A stretch of DNA of 64,000 bases from Sedimentisphaerales bacterium (GCA_029907605.1 JARYLO010000001.1:35040-99039), one strand, 5' to 3'; counted from the stretch's first letter, positions 8,913 to 18,281 are shown. The notes: generated by a model from the letters alone, not told the origin. Numbers and translations are program-made.

Positions 8913-10235
8913 ATGAAGATCGGACTATCACTGCTGGCGTTGGTCGTAATGATCAGGCCATCACCATCTTCGGCAGCAACGGTTGATGGCGATGAAAGTC
9001 TACTGAGCAGGCATAGACATCGTGTGATCGTGTGCACCGATATTGGCGGTACCGATCCAGACGACTTCCAGTCCATGGTGCACCTGCTTGTCTACGCCGA
9101 TGTCCTAGACATAGAAGGCCTGATCTCATCTCCCTATGGCCCTGGCCGGAAGGAGCATATTCTGCAGGTCATTGATTGCTACGAGAAGGATTATCCGAAC
9201 CTGAGGACGTATTCTGACAGGTATCCTACCCCTGAAAGATTGCGGGCGGTCACCAAGCAGGGCCAGACCGAGCAGGCACCATATGCAGGCATCAGAGGCC
9301 CGACCGAGGGCTCAGATTGGATCATCCAGTGTGCACGACGTCCGGACCCCCGCCCGTTGTATGTCCTGGTATGGGGCGGCATGGAAGACCTGGCCCAGGC
9401 CCTGCACGACGGGCCGGACATACTTCCCAAACTGCGGGTGTATTGGATCGGCGGGCCGAATAAGAAATGGAGTTTTAATGCCTATCAGTACATTTTGGAT
9501 AACCATCCCCAGCTTTGGATCATCGAGTGCAACTCCACATATCGAGGCTGGTTCGTCGGTGGCAACCAATCGGGTCAATGGGGCAACAAGGAATTCGTCA
9601 CCCAGCATATCGCTGGAACCGGTGCGCTGGGCGACCTCTTTGCCAGCAAGTTGGACTATATCAAGATGGGCGACTCGCCTTCGGTAGGCTGGTTGCTCAA
9701 GGCCAGCCCAGAGGATCCATCGGGGCCAGGCTGGGGTGGGCAGTTCGTGAGGGCCTGGCAGCGGGAGTATAGGCTGTTCGAGCGGATGACGACGAGCCAG
9801 GACCGCATCGAGGTATTCGGTATCCTCGAGCTTGTGCTGCCGCTGGGCGATGACGTGCCAGATAGGCCTGTGGCGGAGCTGTTGGTAGAGAACCAGTCCC
9901 TAAGTGGGTATGTCCCTGGAGATGGTACGATACATTTTCGTTTTTGCCCCAAGGAGGCAAAGGCATACGGCTTTGCCATCCGCAGTAATGTGCCGGCACT
10001 GGACGGCAAGACCGGAGGTATAACGGCAGTGCTACCGCCTCCTGATGCTGGGGAAAAGCCCTGTGCGCAATTGCCTAACTGGTGGACCGACGATCCAGCC
10101 CCTGAATTGGCGGAAGGCCCGCACATGGGGGCAAAGACCGTCAGCCGTTGGAGGGAGGATTTCCTCAGTGACTTCGCCGGTCGCATGCTCCGCTGCAAGA
10201 GGCCTTGTTCTTCTCAGGCCACGTTTGGAAGGTGA
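8913..10235 (+). CDS. DUF1593 (Sde182-type) nucleoside-hydrolase-like secreted protein 1
   Basis: A 440-residue protein with an N-terminal signal peptide (MKIGLSLLALVVMI...). RVIVCTDIGGTDPDDFQSMVHLLVYAD is the DUF1593 opening. Its spaced Asp residues resemble the calcium-binding D-x-D-x4-DD pattern of nucleoside hydrolases. The domain continues through VLVWGGMEDLAQAL and WIIECNSTYRGW to about residue 310. The C-terminal 130 residues differ from the usual Sde182 sandwich seen in the next gene. Sde182-type proteins were first noted as cellulose-binding in a marine polysaccharide degrader (family knowledge), and the true substrate is unknown. No SD is visible at the start. The next gene is a paralogue 36 bases downstream. 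Confidence 0.8.
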   Translation: MKIGLSLLALVVMIRPSPSSAATVDGDESLLSRHRHRVIVCTDIGGTDPDDFQSMVHLLVYADVLDIEGLISSPYGPGRKEHILQVIDCYEKDYPNLRTYSDRYPTPERLRAVTKQGQTEQAPYAGIRGPTEGSDWIIQCARRPDPRPLYVLVWGGMEDLAQALHDGPDILPKLRVYWIGGPNKKWSFNAYQYILDNHPQLWIIECNSTYRGWFVGGNQSGQWGNKEFVTQHIAGTGALGDLFASKLDYIKMGDSPSVGWLLKASPEDPSGPGWGGQFVRAWQREYRLFERMTTSQDRIEVFGILELVLPLGDDVPDRPVAELLVENQSLSGYVPGDGTIHFRFCPKEAKAYGFAIRSNVPALDGKTGGITAVLPPPDAGEKPCAQLPNWWTDDPAPELAEGPHMGAKTVSRWREDFLSDFAGRMLRCKRPCSSQATFGR

Positions 10236-10271
10236 ATACGAGGTATTTGACTTTTCAGAAAGGAGTACAAG

Positions 10272-11672
10272 ATTTCCAGGATCCTATTTCTATCGCTGTC
10301 GATATTGATCGGGCTTAATAACGGCACCTCTGTTGATGGCGCTTCGCTTAAGCCTCGCGTGATCGTACTGACCGATATATCCCCTGCCGATCACGAACCG
10401 GATGACTGGGAATCGATGATCCGGCTTTGTGTCCATGCCGATCTTCTTGAGATAGAAGGACTTATAGCCACGACCGGCTGGAGCTACGAGCAAGCAACTG
10501 CGCAAAGTCTTGATCTGATACACAAGGTGATCGATGCCTACGAAAAGGATCTGCCCAACCTGCTCAAACGTTCTGGGCAGACCGGCTTTCTGCAGGATGA
10601 GTCCAGGCAGGAGATCGGATATTGGCCCAGCCCGAATTACCTGCGGAGTCGGGCCGTGATGGGCAGCAATAAAAGGGGCTTCAGCCACATCGGTGAGGAT
10701 AACGATTCTGCTGGCAGCAACCTTATCATAAAGGTCGTAGATGAGGCCGATGAGAGGCCTGTATGGATACTGGCATGGGGCGGGGCAAATACACTGGCCC
10801 AGGCGATCTGGCGGGTGCAGAGGGATCGCGATAGAGGACGACTGATGGCATTTCTGCACAAGATCCGGGTGTATACGATCACCGACCAGGACAGGAATAT
10901 TAGTACCCCCTTTGAGTTCAGCTCGCATCAGTGGTTGCGGAGGGAGTTCGAGAAGGATCTATTCTTCATCTGGGATGAATGCGCCTGGAAGTTTCAAAAC
11001 GAAACCGGAAAGAGGAACTGGAACGAGTATGCACAGCACATCCAAGGGCATGGCAACCTGGGCGATATGTATCCTAGGTACAGATACGGTGTCGAGGGCG
11101 ACACCCCCTCCTTTCTATACTTATTGCCAGTAGGCCTCAACAACCCTGACGTCCCGAATCAGGGAAGCTGGGGCGGCTATTTCGAATGGGCAATGGGACC
11201 GGACAACCAGACCTACGCATATACCAACCACCGAGGCCCTGCATACGCTACCTGCCGGAGGCTCTTGGAACACTTCTATCAGGCCACATTCAACAACTTC
11301 GCTGCCCGCATGGACTGGGCCAAGGATGGGGCAGGAAACCGCAACCCGGTTGTGGTGGTAAATGGAAGCAGGGGTATCGACATACTGACTATCAGGGCCA
11401 GGCCTGGCGAGGAGATAGTCCTAGATGGATCGAAGACCTTCGATCCGGATGGGGACGCGATATCGTTCAATTGGTGGCATCTTCGCGAGGCGGGCACCTA
11501 CGGTCAAGATGTGGAGATCCTAGGCTCAGACAGGAGCAACAGGAGCGGCGTAATCGTAAAGGTCCCTGAGGATGCAGCAGGTAGGACCTTTCACATCATC
11601 TGCGAGGTCACCGACAACGGCATACCGAACCTGACCAGCTATAGAAGGATCATCTTCGAGACCGGAAGGTGA
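10272..11672 (+). CDS. DUF1593 (Sde182-type) protein 2, probable ATT start
   Basis: No ATG or GTG gives a sensible N-terminus. The only conventional start candidate, TTG at 10305, would cut into the hydrophobic segment and has no SD. AGAAAGGAG at 10257-10265 sits six bases before an ATT at 10272, and translation from there gives MSRILFLSLSILIGL, a good signal peptide. Residues after it carry VIVLTDISPADHEPDDWESMIRLCVHAD, the DUF1593 metal-site region, then ILAWGGANTLAQAI. The C-terminal ~110 residues (PGEEIVLDGSKTFDPDGD ... IICEVTDNG) match the Sde182 C-terminal Ig-like domain that protein 1 lacks. The start codon is inference; the family call is firm. Confidence 0.75.
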   Translation: MSRILFLSLSILIGLNNGTSVDGASLKPRVIVLTDISPADHEPDDWESMIRLCVHADLLEIEGLIATTGWSYEQATAQSLDLIHKVIDAYEKDLPNLLKRSGQTGFLQDESRQEIGYWPSPNYLRSRAVMGSNKRGFSHIGEDNDSAGSNLIIKVVDEADERPVWILAWGGANTLAQAIWRVQRDRDRGRLMAFLHKIRVYTITDQDRNISTPFEFSSHQWLRREFEKDLFFIWDECAWKFQNETGKRNWNEYAQHIQGHGNLGDMYPRYRYGVEGDTPSFLYLLPVGLNNPDVPNQGSWGGYFEWAMGPDNQTYAYTNHRGPAYATCRRLLEHFYQATFNNFAARMDWAKDGAGNRNPVVVVNGSRGIDILTIRARPGEEIVLDGSKTFDPDGDAISFNWWHLREAGTYGQDVEILGSDRSNRSGVIVKVPEDAAGRTFHIICEVTDNGIPNLTSYRRIIFETGR

Positions 11673-11782
11673 CTTCTCCATCATCAAAGGCTGGTTTGCG
11701 ACCTTCGCGGCCTGCAATGCCATGCCAGATGGCTGGCTTGTAGCCTCTGGCCAAGGCCGGCCTGTTGGTGTAAACTGATTTC

Positions 11783-13252
11783 ATGAGACGATCAATATAC
11801 ATAGATCTAAAAGGTACGCTGAACTATAAGGTGGGGTGGATGGCAGGCCTCCTGGCCATGGGGATGGCTGCCTGTGCTGCAGATCTTTCGGCCATCCCTG
11901 CATTTCCTGGTGCTGAAGGGTTTGGTGCCTATGCAAGGGGTGGACGCGGCGGGAAGGTCTTGTATGTGACCACACTGGATGATGAGGGATCTGGTAGCCT
12001 TCGTTGGGCGGTCGATCAGGATGGGCCACGTACGGTGATATTCGATATCTCCGGCACGATCAGGTTAAGGAAGGAACTGGTCATACGCAGACCGTTCATC
12101 ACCATCGCCGGTCAGACAGCGCCTGGTGATGGGATCTGTCTGCGAGATGCGTCCCTGGTGATTGCCACACATGATGTGATCGTACGCTATCTGCGTTGCC
12201 GGCTGGGCGACCAGGGCCGTGGCGGTGATGCGATCAGCATCACCGAGGGCAAGGATATCATCCTTGACCATTGTTCTGCCAGTTGGAGTACTGACGAGGT
12301 CCTCTCGGTCTCGACCCGCGAGCCAAGATTGACCAATGTCACCGTGCAGTGGTGCTTCATCACAGAGGCACTCAATCCAAAGGGACATGGCTTCGGTTCC
12401 TTGATCCGAGGGACCGGAGGGGCCAGGTATAGCTTCCTGCACAATCTATATGCACACAACCGCGGACGCAATCCGCGGCCTGGCAACTATGATTCGAATC
12501 CTTATGAAAAGGATCCAGATGGGCTGTTGTTGGATTTCAGGAATAACGTGATCTACAACTGGCAGGGCAGGTATGCCGGCTACAATGCTGATAGGCGAAG
12601 CGTCACCAGACTCAACTATGTAGGCAACTACCTTGTGCCAGGGCCTGATTCTCAGGCCAATGGGATCGCCTATGCCACTGGTTCGCCCTACAACCGTGCC
12701 TTCTTTGCAGGCAATGTCTATGATGGCAGGCTGCCGGCGGATCCCTGGTGTATCGTTCGCTATGATCCAAACTGGACGGACCAGGTTATTGAGGCATACA
12801 AGCAGGACAGGCCCTTCGAGGCTGGATTGGTCCATGACGAGGATGCCTTTACCGCATACCAGCAGGTCTTGAAGACAGGTGGCGCAAGCCTGCCAAGACG
12901 GGACTCGGTGGACCGCCGGGTCGTAAACGACGTATTGAACAGGACAGGAAGGATCATCAACAGCCAGGAGGACGTAGGCGGCTGGCCTCAGCTGAAGTCC
13001 AAGCCTGCACCTGCAGATAGCGACGGCGACGGGATGCCGGACGAGTGGGAGAGGCGTTTTGGTCTGAATGCAGCAGATCCATCCGATGGACCTGCAGATC
13101 AGGACCGCGACGGCTATACAAACCTGGAGGAGTATCTCAATGGGACCAATCCAACGGAGTTCGTGGACTATACCAATCCAAGTAACAACATCGATAAACT
13201 GCAGGCCCCTTCTGGAGCTCTTTGCTTGCAGCCCAAGACCAGCGGCCAGTAG
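11783..13252 (+). CDS. Secreted pectate-lyase-like protein with calcium-binding tail
   Basis: A 489-residue protein. The catalytic part opens with FPGAEGFGAYARGGRGG and continues with a right-handed beta-helix pattern: GSGSLRWAVDQDGPRTVIFDISGTI, ITIAGQTAPGDGICLRD, VIVRYLRCRLGDQG, DHCSASWSTDE, SFLHNLYAHNRGRNPR. This is typical of bacterial pectate lyases and related PL1-like enzymes, which cleave polygalacturonan by beta-elimination using calcium. Residues ~412-455 are EF-hand/thrombospondin-3-like (DSDGDGMPDEWERRFGL, DQDRDGYTNLEEYLNG). The ATG at 11783 gives a long N-terminus; the ATG at 11840, behind GGTGGGGTGG, gives a compact signal peptide (MAGLLAMGMAACAADL) and is a good alternative. Confidence 0.82.
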   Translation: MRRSIYIDLKGTLNYKVGWMAGLLAMGMAACAADLSAIPAFPGAEGFGAYARGGRGGKVLYVTTLDDEGSGSLRWAVDQDGPRTVIFDISGTIRLRKELVIRRPFITIAGQTAPGDGICLRDASLVIATHDVIVRYLRCRLGDQGRGGDAISITEGKDIILDHCSASWSTDEVLSVSTREPRLTNVTVQWCFITEALNPKGHGFGSLIRGTGGARYSFLHNLYAHNRGRNPRPGNYDSNPYEKDPDGLLLDFRNNVIYNWQGRYAGYNADRRSVTRLNYVGNYLVPGPDSQANGIAYATGSPYNRAFFAGNVYDGRLPADPWCIVRYDPNWTDQVIEAYKQDRPFEAGLVHDEDAFTAYQQVLKTGGASLPRRDSVDRRVVNDVLNRTGRIINSQEDVGGWPQLKSKPAPADSDGDGMPDEWERRFGLNAADPSDGPADQDRDGYTNLEEYLNGTNPTEFVDYTNPSNNIDKLQAPSGALCLQPKTSGQ

Positions 13253-13318
13253 CCAGATCGAATGCTTATCGCATTTGTGAAAGTAGGGCAGGCGAAAGAC
13301 ATAGAAAAGAACGATCTT

Positions 13319-15850
13319 ATGACAACGAGAGGTCTTGAATTTGTCGTTTTTCGTGTATGGTTTCTTATGATCTTGCTCGCGGGTGTGGCCCCATTATCCT
13401 CGGCAGGGGAGCTGAAGGTGGATATCAACAATAGTGGCCGCAAGTGGACCGAAGGTACGGACCCTGCCTTTGTGCCGTGGTCTACGGAATATGCCTGGCT
13501 TTCTGGCGGGGATAGTACCACAGCTACATTCGATGGTGTTACCATTACCTTTAGGCGAATTGGTCCCAATGGTTCTGGTCTGAGGGCAGGTTACTGGAAG
13601 AACGGGGTGGTGGACCTGGGCGTCAAGCTGCTAGGGGATGGGCTCAAGGTCGACAGCGACGATTCCACGCCGGTCCAGATAGAGATGCGAATCAAGGGGC
13701 TTAGTCCAGGTATGCATACCTTGCTGACCTACCATAACGATTGGGATAATCACACGGCCTATTCGGTGGCACCCCTGGATATCTTTGTGGATGGTGTGCA
13801 GGTAGTAGACGATCTGCAGGTAACGGTCCGAGCTGCCAGTCCAGCAGAGGCCGCCACTGCCTACCTTGAGTTCGAGGTAGCCGCCGGCCGGGATGTGGTG
13901 ATCCTATTCTCTACCGATCCTAATTCCGGTGCGGCCAAACAGAATGTCTGGATCAATGGGTTCGAGATCGATACTGCCGACCTCGCTCGTAAGGCGATCG
14001 AGCCCTGCCCAGCAAATGGAGACGAACACGTAGATGCTGATAATAAGACGGTGCTGCTCAGTTGGACCGCCGCACCTTCGGCCGTCTTGCATGATGTGTA
14101 TCTGGGCACCGAGATGGATGCAGTAAAAAAGGCCACACGGAACTCGGCCGAGTTCAAGGGCAATCAGGCTGCCAACGAATATCTGGCTGAAGGCATAGAT
14201 AGCCTGCTGACCTATTACTGGCGTGTGGACGAGATCGACGCAGAGGGCCGGGTTACTCGCGGCGACGTATGGATGTTCAGACCGCGTCACCTGGCCTTTC
14301 CTGGTGCAGAGGGCTACGGCAGATTTGCCAGAGGAGGCCGTGGCGGTGTGGTCGTGAAGGTGACCAACCTCAGAGACAATGGTCCTGGGAGCCTCCGTGA
14401 TGCCATCGAGGGCGACTACGGCCCGCGGACCGTTATCTTCGATGTGGGAGGATTGATAACGCTTGACAACGATATCATCATCGCCGGCGACCGGCCCTAT
14501 ATCACCGTGGCTGGCCAGACCGCACCTGGCAAGGGGATCTGCATCAAACGACAACAGTTTGGCCTCAGCGGTGCACGGGATGTGATCGTACGGTTCATAA
14601 GGGTCCGCGTGGGCAAGGAGAGCGGCGAGACCCAAAATGCCTCTGGGATGGCAGGTGTAGACCACTGTATCATGGACCACTGTTCGATCAGTTGGGGCAT
14701 CGACGAGGGGATCAGTTCCCGCAACGCCAAGAACTTGACACTGCAGAGGACGCTCATCGCCGAGGCACTGAACATAGCCGGACACGACAAGTACCCGCCT
14801 GGCAAGGCCCATGGCTTTGCCGCTAGTATAGGAGGTGACATAGGCAGCTTCCATCACAACCTACTTGCCCATTGTGCTGGACGCAATTGGAGCCTTGCAG
14901 GAGGGCTGGATGGGGCAGGCTTTTGTGCAGGCAGGCTGGATATCTTCAACAACGTGGTCTATAACTGGAACTCTAGGACGACAGATGGAGGCGCACACCA
15001 GGTCAACTTCGTGAATAATTATTACAAGCCCGGTCCAGCAAGCGTGATCTTCACCGCCCTGAACCCCCAATATGAGGGCTTTCCCGGTACACAGCAGTAC
15101 TACATGGCCGGCAATTTGATGCCAGCATACTTTGACGAGGCCAATCAGATGGCTGGGACCAGGCCCGAAGGCAATCCGCCTTATTCGCTCTTTGTAGACA
15201 AGCCTTTCTTTGAATCCTATGCAACGATCCATACCGCTCGCAATGCCTATAAACAGGTCCTTTCGGATGTAGGTTGTAATCTGCCCATGATCGACCAGAC
15301 CGATTCGCGTATCATCCGTGAGACCATCGAAGGTAACTATACCTATGTAGGCAGTATTAGCGGCCTTCCTGGCCTGCCTGATACTACAGATGACGTGGGC
15401 GGCTGGGAGGACTACCCAGAGGCACACCGCCCGGCAGATTGGGACACGGACAACGACGGCCTACCCAACTGGTGGGAGAAGATCCACGGGCTTGATCCCA
15501 ATTCTCCACCTGGAGATCTCTCGGATAGTAACGGCGATCCTGACGGAGACGGATACACCAATCTGGAGGAGTATCTGGACTGGATGGCCCAACCGCATGT
15601 GGACTGCCAGGCAGGGTCATCGGTCGATGTCGACCTATATGCCCTCAGCCGCGGTTACCTCAAGACCGGTCCGCAGTACACATTCTCGAACCAGGTCAAC
15701 GGGACCGTCACGCTGATCAGCGGCCGGTATGCCAGGTTCACGGCGGCAACAAGCCATGATGCAATCGGCGGTTTTAGCTTTACCGTGACGGATCAGGAAG
15801 GCGATAGTATGACCCGTAGGGTTAATGTCAGGATCATAGCCGGTCTATGA
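13319..15850 (+). CDS. Multidomain pectate-lyase-like protein with N-terminal binding module
   Basis: An 843-residue protein from the ATG at 13319, which places FVVFRVWFLMILLAGVAPL as signal peptide. An ATG at 13262 would add 19 residues, and neither start has a clear SD. Residues ~30-220 look like a malectin/CBM-type beta-sandwich (WTEGTDPAFVPWSTEYAW). Residues ~222-325 are FN3-like (WRVDEIDAEG). From ~328 it repeats the lyase pattern of the preceding gene (FPGAEGYGRFARGGRGG, ITVAGQTAPGKGICIKR, DHCSISWGIDEG, AHCAGRNWS). A DSNGDPDGDGYTNLEEYLDW calcium-binding stretch and an 80-residue Ig/cadherin-like cap follow. It stops inside the ATGA that starts the GH79-like gene, so the two are translationally coupled. 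Confidence 0.82.
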   Translation: MTTRGLEFVVFRVWFLMILLAGVAPLSSAGELKVDINNSGRKWTEGTDPAFVPWSTEYAWLSGGDSTTATFDGVTITFRRIGPNGSGLRAGYWKNGVVDLGVKLLGDGLKVDSDDSTPVQIEMRIKGLSPGMHTLLTYHNDWDNHTAYSVAPLDIFVDGVQVVDDLQVTVRAASPAEAATAYLEFEVAAGRDVVILFSTDPNSGAAKQNVWINGFEIDTADLARKAIEPCPANGDEHVDADNKTVLLSWTAAPSAVLHDVYLGTEMDAVKKATRNSAEFKGNQAANEYLAEGIDSLLTYYWRVDEIDAEGRVTRGDVWMFRPRHLAFPGAEGYGRFARGGRGGVVVKVTNLRDNGPGSLRDAIEGDYGPRTVIFDVGGLITLDNDIIIAGDRPYITVAGQTAPGKGICIKRQQFGLSGARDVIVRFIRVRVGKESGETQNASGMAGVDHCIMDHCSISWGIDEGISSRNAKNLTLQRTLIAEALNIAGHDKYPPGKAHGFAASIGGDIGSFHHNLLAHCAGRNWSLAGGLDGAGFCAGRLDIFNNVVYNWNSRTTDGGAHQVNFVNNYYKPGPASVIFTALNPQYEGFPGTQQYYMAGNLMPAYFDEANQMAGTRPEGNPPYSLFVDKPFFESYATIHTARNAYKQVLSDVGCNLPMIDQTDSRIIRETIEGNYTYVGSISGLPGLPDTTDDVGGWEDYPEAHRPADWDTDNDGLPNWWEKIHGLDPNSPPGDLSDSNGDPDGDGYTNLEEYLDWMAQPHVDCQAGSSVDVDLYALSRGYLKTGPQYTFSNQVNGTVTLISGRYARFTAATSHDAIGGFSFTVTDQEGDSMTRRVNVRIIAGL

Positions 15851-17334
15851 GTAAGAATAAGATAAGGCCGACGGGATTTACACCCTTGGCGGGCCTGCCT
15901 CTTGCGATCCTCCTGCTGTTGGGCAGTGCCTGCCAGCCTAGACCCGTAGAGCTTACAGTCCATACAGACAGGCCCGGCCCTATGATAAGTCAAGACTCGC
16001 TGGGGCTGAGCTACGAGACCTTGACATTGTTGCCAGATGAGCAGGGCAGGTACTATTTCGATCCAAACAACAGGGAACTGATTAAGCTCCTGGATACGTT
16101 GGGGATACGTCACATTCGGATCGGTGGCAATTCCGCAGATGCCCCAAACATCCCGCTGCCGCAAGAGCAGGATATTCGCATCTTCTTTTCATTCGCTAGG
16201 GCCGCAGGGGTAAAGGTGATCTACACATTCCGCTTGCAGGATGGCGATCCTGAATATGCAGCCAAAGTGGCCAGTATCATCCGGGATTGCCATGGCGGCA
16301 CCCTTCAGTACCTTGCCATAGGCAACGAACCCAGCTATTATAAAGATCCTAGCCTATATGCAAGCAAGTGGGCTGCGATTCGGGACGCAGTCATCAGGCA
16401 GTTCCCAGATGCTCTATTCTGTGGTCCAGACCAGAACCCATCGCCCGAGCTTTGCAGGAGATTGATCAGGGATTTCAGCACAGGCCCCGGCCGCCTGGCC
16501 CTGATCACCCAGCACAGCTATCCCCTTGGGTGCGCATATCAGAACCCGATGGAGGCCCTGGACGCCAATGACCTGTCCGTTCTTATCCCCCAAGACCCGG
16601 TTTCGGCCAGGCAGGGGATGCTCTCGCGTGAGGTCTGGGCTGTTTATGAGAAGATACATGGACAGATCTTAGAAGGGATCAAAGGTCACGATATGCCGTA
16701 CAGGCTCACCGAGGTCAATAACTACTGGTTCGGCGGGCTCAAGGGTGCGAGCGATACCTATGCAGCTGCCTTGTGGGCGATCGACTACATCTACTGGTGG
16801 CTTTGGCACGGTGCGGTGGGGCTAAACTTCCATACTGGCGATAGATGCGGCGGCCGCTTGATAGTGCCATGCCAGTATGCGGCATTCATCAAGGCCTCTG
16901 ATGGATACCAGGTACGGCCGCTAGGTTATGGATTGAAGGTATTTGCACTAGGTGGTCAAGGAAGACTGATCCATGTTGATGTGAAGGGCCCGGACCGCCA
17001 GATAGTCGCATACGCAACGATGACAGACAACGGCGATATCTTTGTAACCGCCATCAACACCAGATGCGACAAGGAAACGGCAATGACGACAGTCCAGATC
17101 AGGCTCTCGGACGGGGCAGGTATCAAGAAGGCCCAGGCCATCTTCCTGACCGCACCTGGGGGCGATATCGCGACCCAGTCTGGCCTGCTTCTGGGTGGTG
17201 CACAGATCCGCAATGACGGGACCTGGGATGGCCGCTGGAGCCAGGTAGAGGCGTTGGATCAGGAATCCGCTTCTATGACTATCGCCATGCCCCCAGCCAG
17301 CGCGGCTGTAGTCAGGATCCTGAAGGATCACTAG
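15847..17334 (+). CDS. GH79-like beta-glucuronidase-type glycosidase, secreted
   Basis: A 495-residue protein overlapping the upstream lyase gene by ATGA. The N-terminus has a hydrophobic run ending LLLLGSACQPR. This could be a lipoprotein signal, though the -3 residue is not ideal. The barrel carries HIRIGGNSADAPN, YLAIGNEPSYYKDPS (acid/base Glu) and YRLTEVNNYWFGG (nucleophile Glu), the clan A layout of GH79. A C-terminal beta-domain with VVAYATMTDNGDIFVTAIN ends the protein. GH79 enzymes remove glucuronic acid or 4-O-methyl-glucuronic acid, for example from arabinogalactan proteins (family knowledge). Released glucuronate would feed the uxaC pathway 6 kb further on. GH30 or GH39 membership is less likely but not excluded. 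Confidence 0.7.
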   Translation: MSKNKIRPTGFTPLAGLPLAILLLLGSACQPRPVELTVHTDRPGPMISQDSLGLSYETLTLLPDEQGRYYFDPNNRELIKLLDTLGIRHIRIGGNSADAPNIPLPQEQDIRIFFSFARAAGVKVIYTFRLQDGDPEYAAKVASIIRDCHGGTLQYLAIGNEPSYYKDPSLYASKWAAIRDAVIRQFPDALFCGPDQNPSPELCRRLIRDFSTGPGRLALITQHSYPLGCAYQNPMEALDANDLSVLIPQDPVSARQGMLSREVWAVYEKIHGQILEGIKGHDMPYRLTEVNNYWFGGLKGASDTYAAALWAIDYIYWWLWHGAVGLNFHTGDRCGGRLIVPCQYAAFIKASDGYQVRPLGYGLKVFALGGQGRLIHVDVKGPDRQIVAYATMTDNGDIFVTAINTRCDKETAMTTVQIRLSDGAGIKKAQAIFLTAPGGDIATQSGLLLGGAQIRNDGTWDGRWSQVEALDQESASMTIAMPPASAAVVRILKDH

Positions 17335-17348
17335 TGGATATGGTTGGA

Positions 17349-18152
17349 TCAGGGTGATCTCCGCACAAAGTACCGGATCATGCAGTCCAGGTCCTGCCTG
17401 TCATCCTCAGGTGGCCTCATGCCAAATGAGAAGGAGCCAGGTTGGTCTATTCCGGACCTGCACCATCTTATAAAGCTGTTGTCGTGCCAGGGGTGCAGCT
17501 CAACGTGCAAATCTGCGAACCCCAGCGTGGTTCGCGGACCGTGCCAGAGGGCGAGGGGATCGACCCAGGCCTGGCCTGCAATATCCATCGTCCAGGAACC
17601 AAGGTTCATCCCTCTAGGGTCATAGTCTTCCACGAAGATATACTTCTCCGCGGGCCTCTTGATCTCGGTCATGTTCTGAATGCTTACGTGGCCAGGCCAA
17701 CTGCCTCCACCTGCCCCATCGATGATCGAGTAGGTTCTATAAGATGCGGCCAAAAGGCCCCTAATCCTCTGGTCAGCAGGGCACCTATAGACCTCTATAG
17801 ACTTGCTCACATAAGGGAACAGTGCACCCTTCTTGATGGCCTCCATCTTTTCCTTCAGGGAGGCATATGAACTATCCGGTACCAGGACCCACGGCAATGG
17901 TTCGTTGGATGCCCTTATCGCCCCTTCGCTCTTAACCTTTGGGTTGACCAGGCGGTAATTATGGTCCTGGGCGTACATGAACCAGGCCACTAGCAAGGTC
18001 CTGGTATTGCTCGCACAGTGCAGCCTTGCCCCACGATCCCTTGCTGCCCTCAAGGCAGGCATCAGGATCGCCATCAGGATCGCTATGATGGCGATAACCA
18101 CAAGTACCTCAACTAACGTGAAGGCAGAGCTCTTTGATGTATTGGGAGACAT
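17349..18152 (-). CDS. Prepilin-type N-terminal methylation domain protein
   Basis: A 267-residue protein, convergent with the GH79-like gene. A short polar leader is followed by [18 protein letters not shown], a class III prepilin processing site with the conserved Glu at +5 and the membrane helix. The H-X9-DG region is degenerate: HGPRTTLGFADLH, with Leu in place of Gly. The soluble domain contains IEVYRCPADQRIRGLLAASYRTY, typical of the planctomycete pseudopilin family. It is the second such gene in the locus, on the opposite strand, so each end of the enzyme run has one. The precise role is unknown; candidates are a minor pseudopilin of a type II system or a surface adhesin. Confidence 0.78.
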   Translation of the reverse strand: MSPNTSKSSAFTLVEVLVVIAIIAILMAILMPALRAARDRGARLHCASNTRTLLVAWFMYAQDHNYRLVNPKVKSEGAIRASNEPLPWVLVPDSSYASLKEKMEAIKKGALFPYVSKSIEVYRCPADQRIRGLLAASYRTYSIIDGAGGGSWPGHVSIQNMTEIKRPAEKYIFVEDYDPRGMNLGSWTMDIAGQAWVDPLALWHGPRTTLGFADLHVELHPWHDNSFIRWCRSGIDQPGSFSFGMRPPEDDRQDLDCMIRYFVRRSP

Positions 18153-18252
18153 AACCTAGGCTTACTCAAGGCCCGAACCTAGTGTAATCATAGATACATG
18201 CCCAGACCAGTCAACGATGGTCGGGCCTAGAGTCCAGGTCGATTTAGCCAGG

Positions 18253-18281
18253 TTGACGGTCGGGATGGTGGTAGATACAAT
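18253..18281 (+). promoter_or_regulatory. Sigma-70-like promoter for dapL operon
   Basis: TTGACG (18253-18258) and TACAAT (18276-18281) are separated by 17 bases, a near-consensus housekeeping promoter. Transcription would begin near 18288, just upstream of AGGAGG at 18295-18300 and the dapL ATG at 18312. This gives a very short leader for the dapL-folK/dnk-panC-panD-lgt run. Confidence 0.6.
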
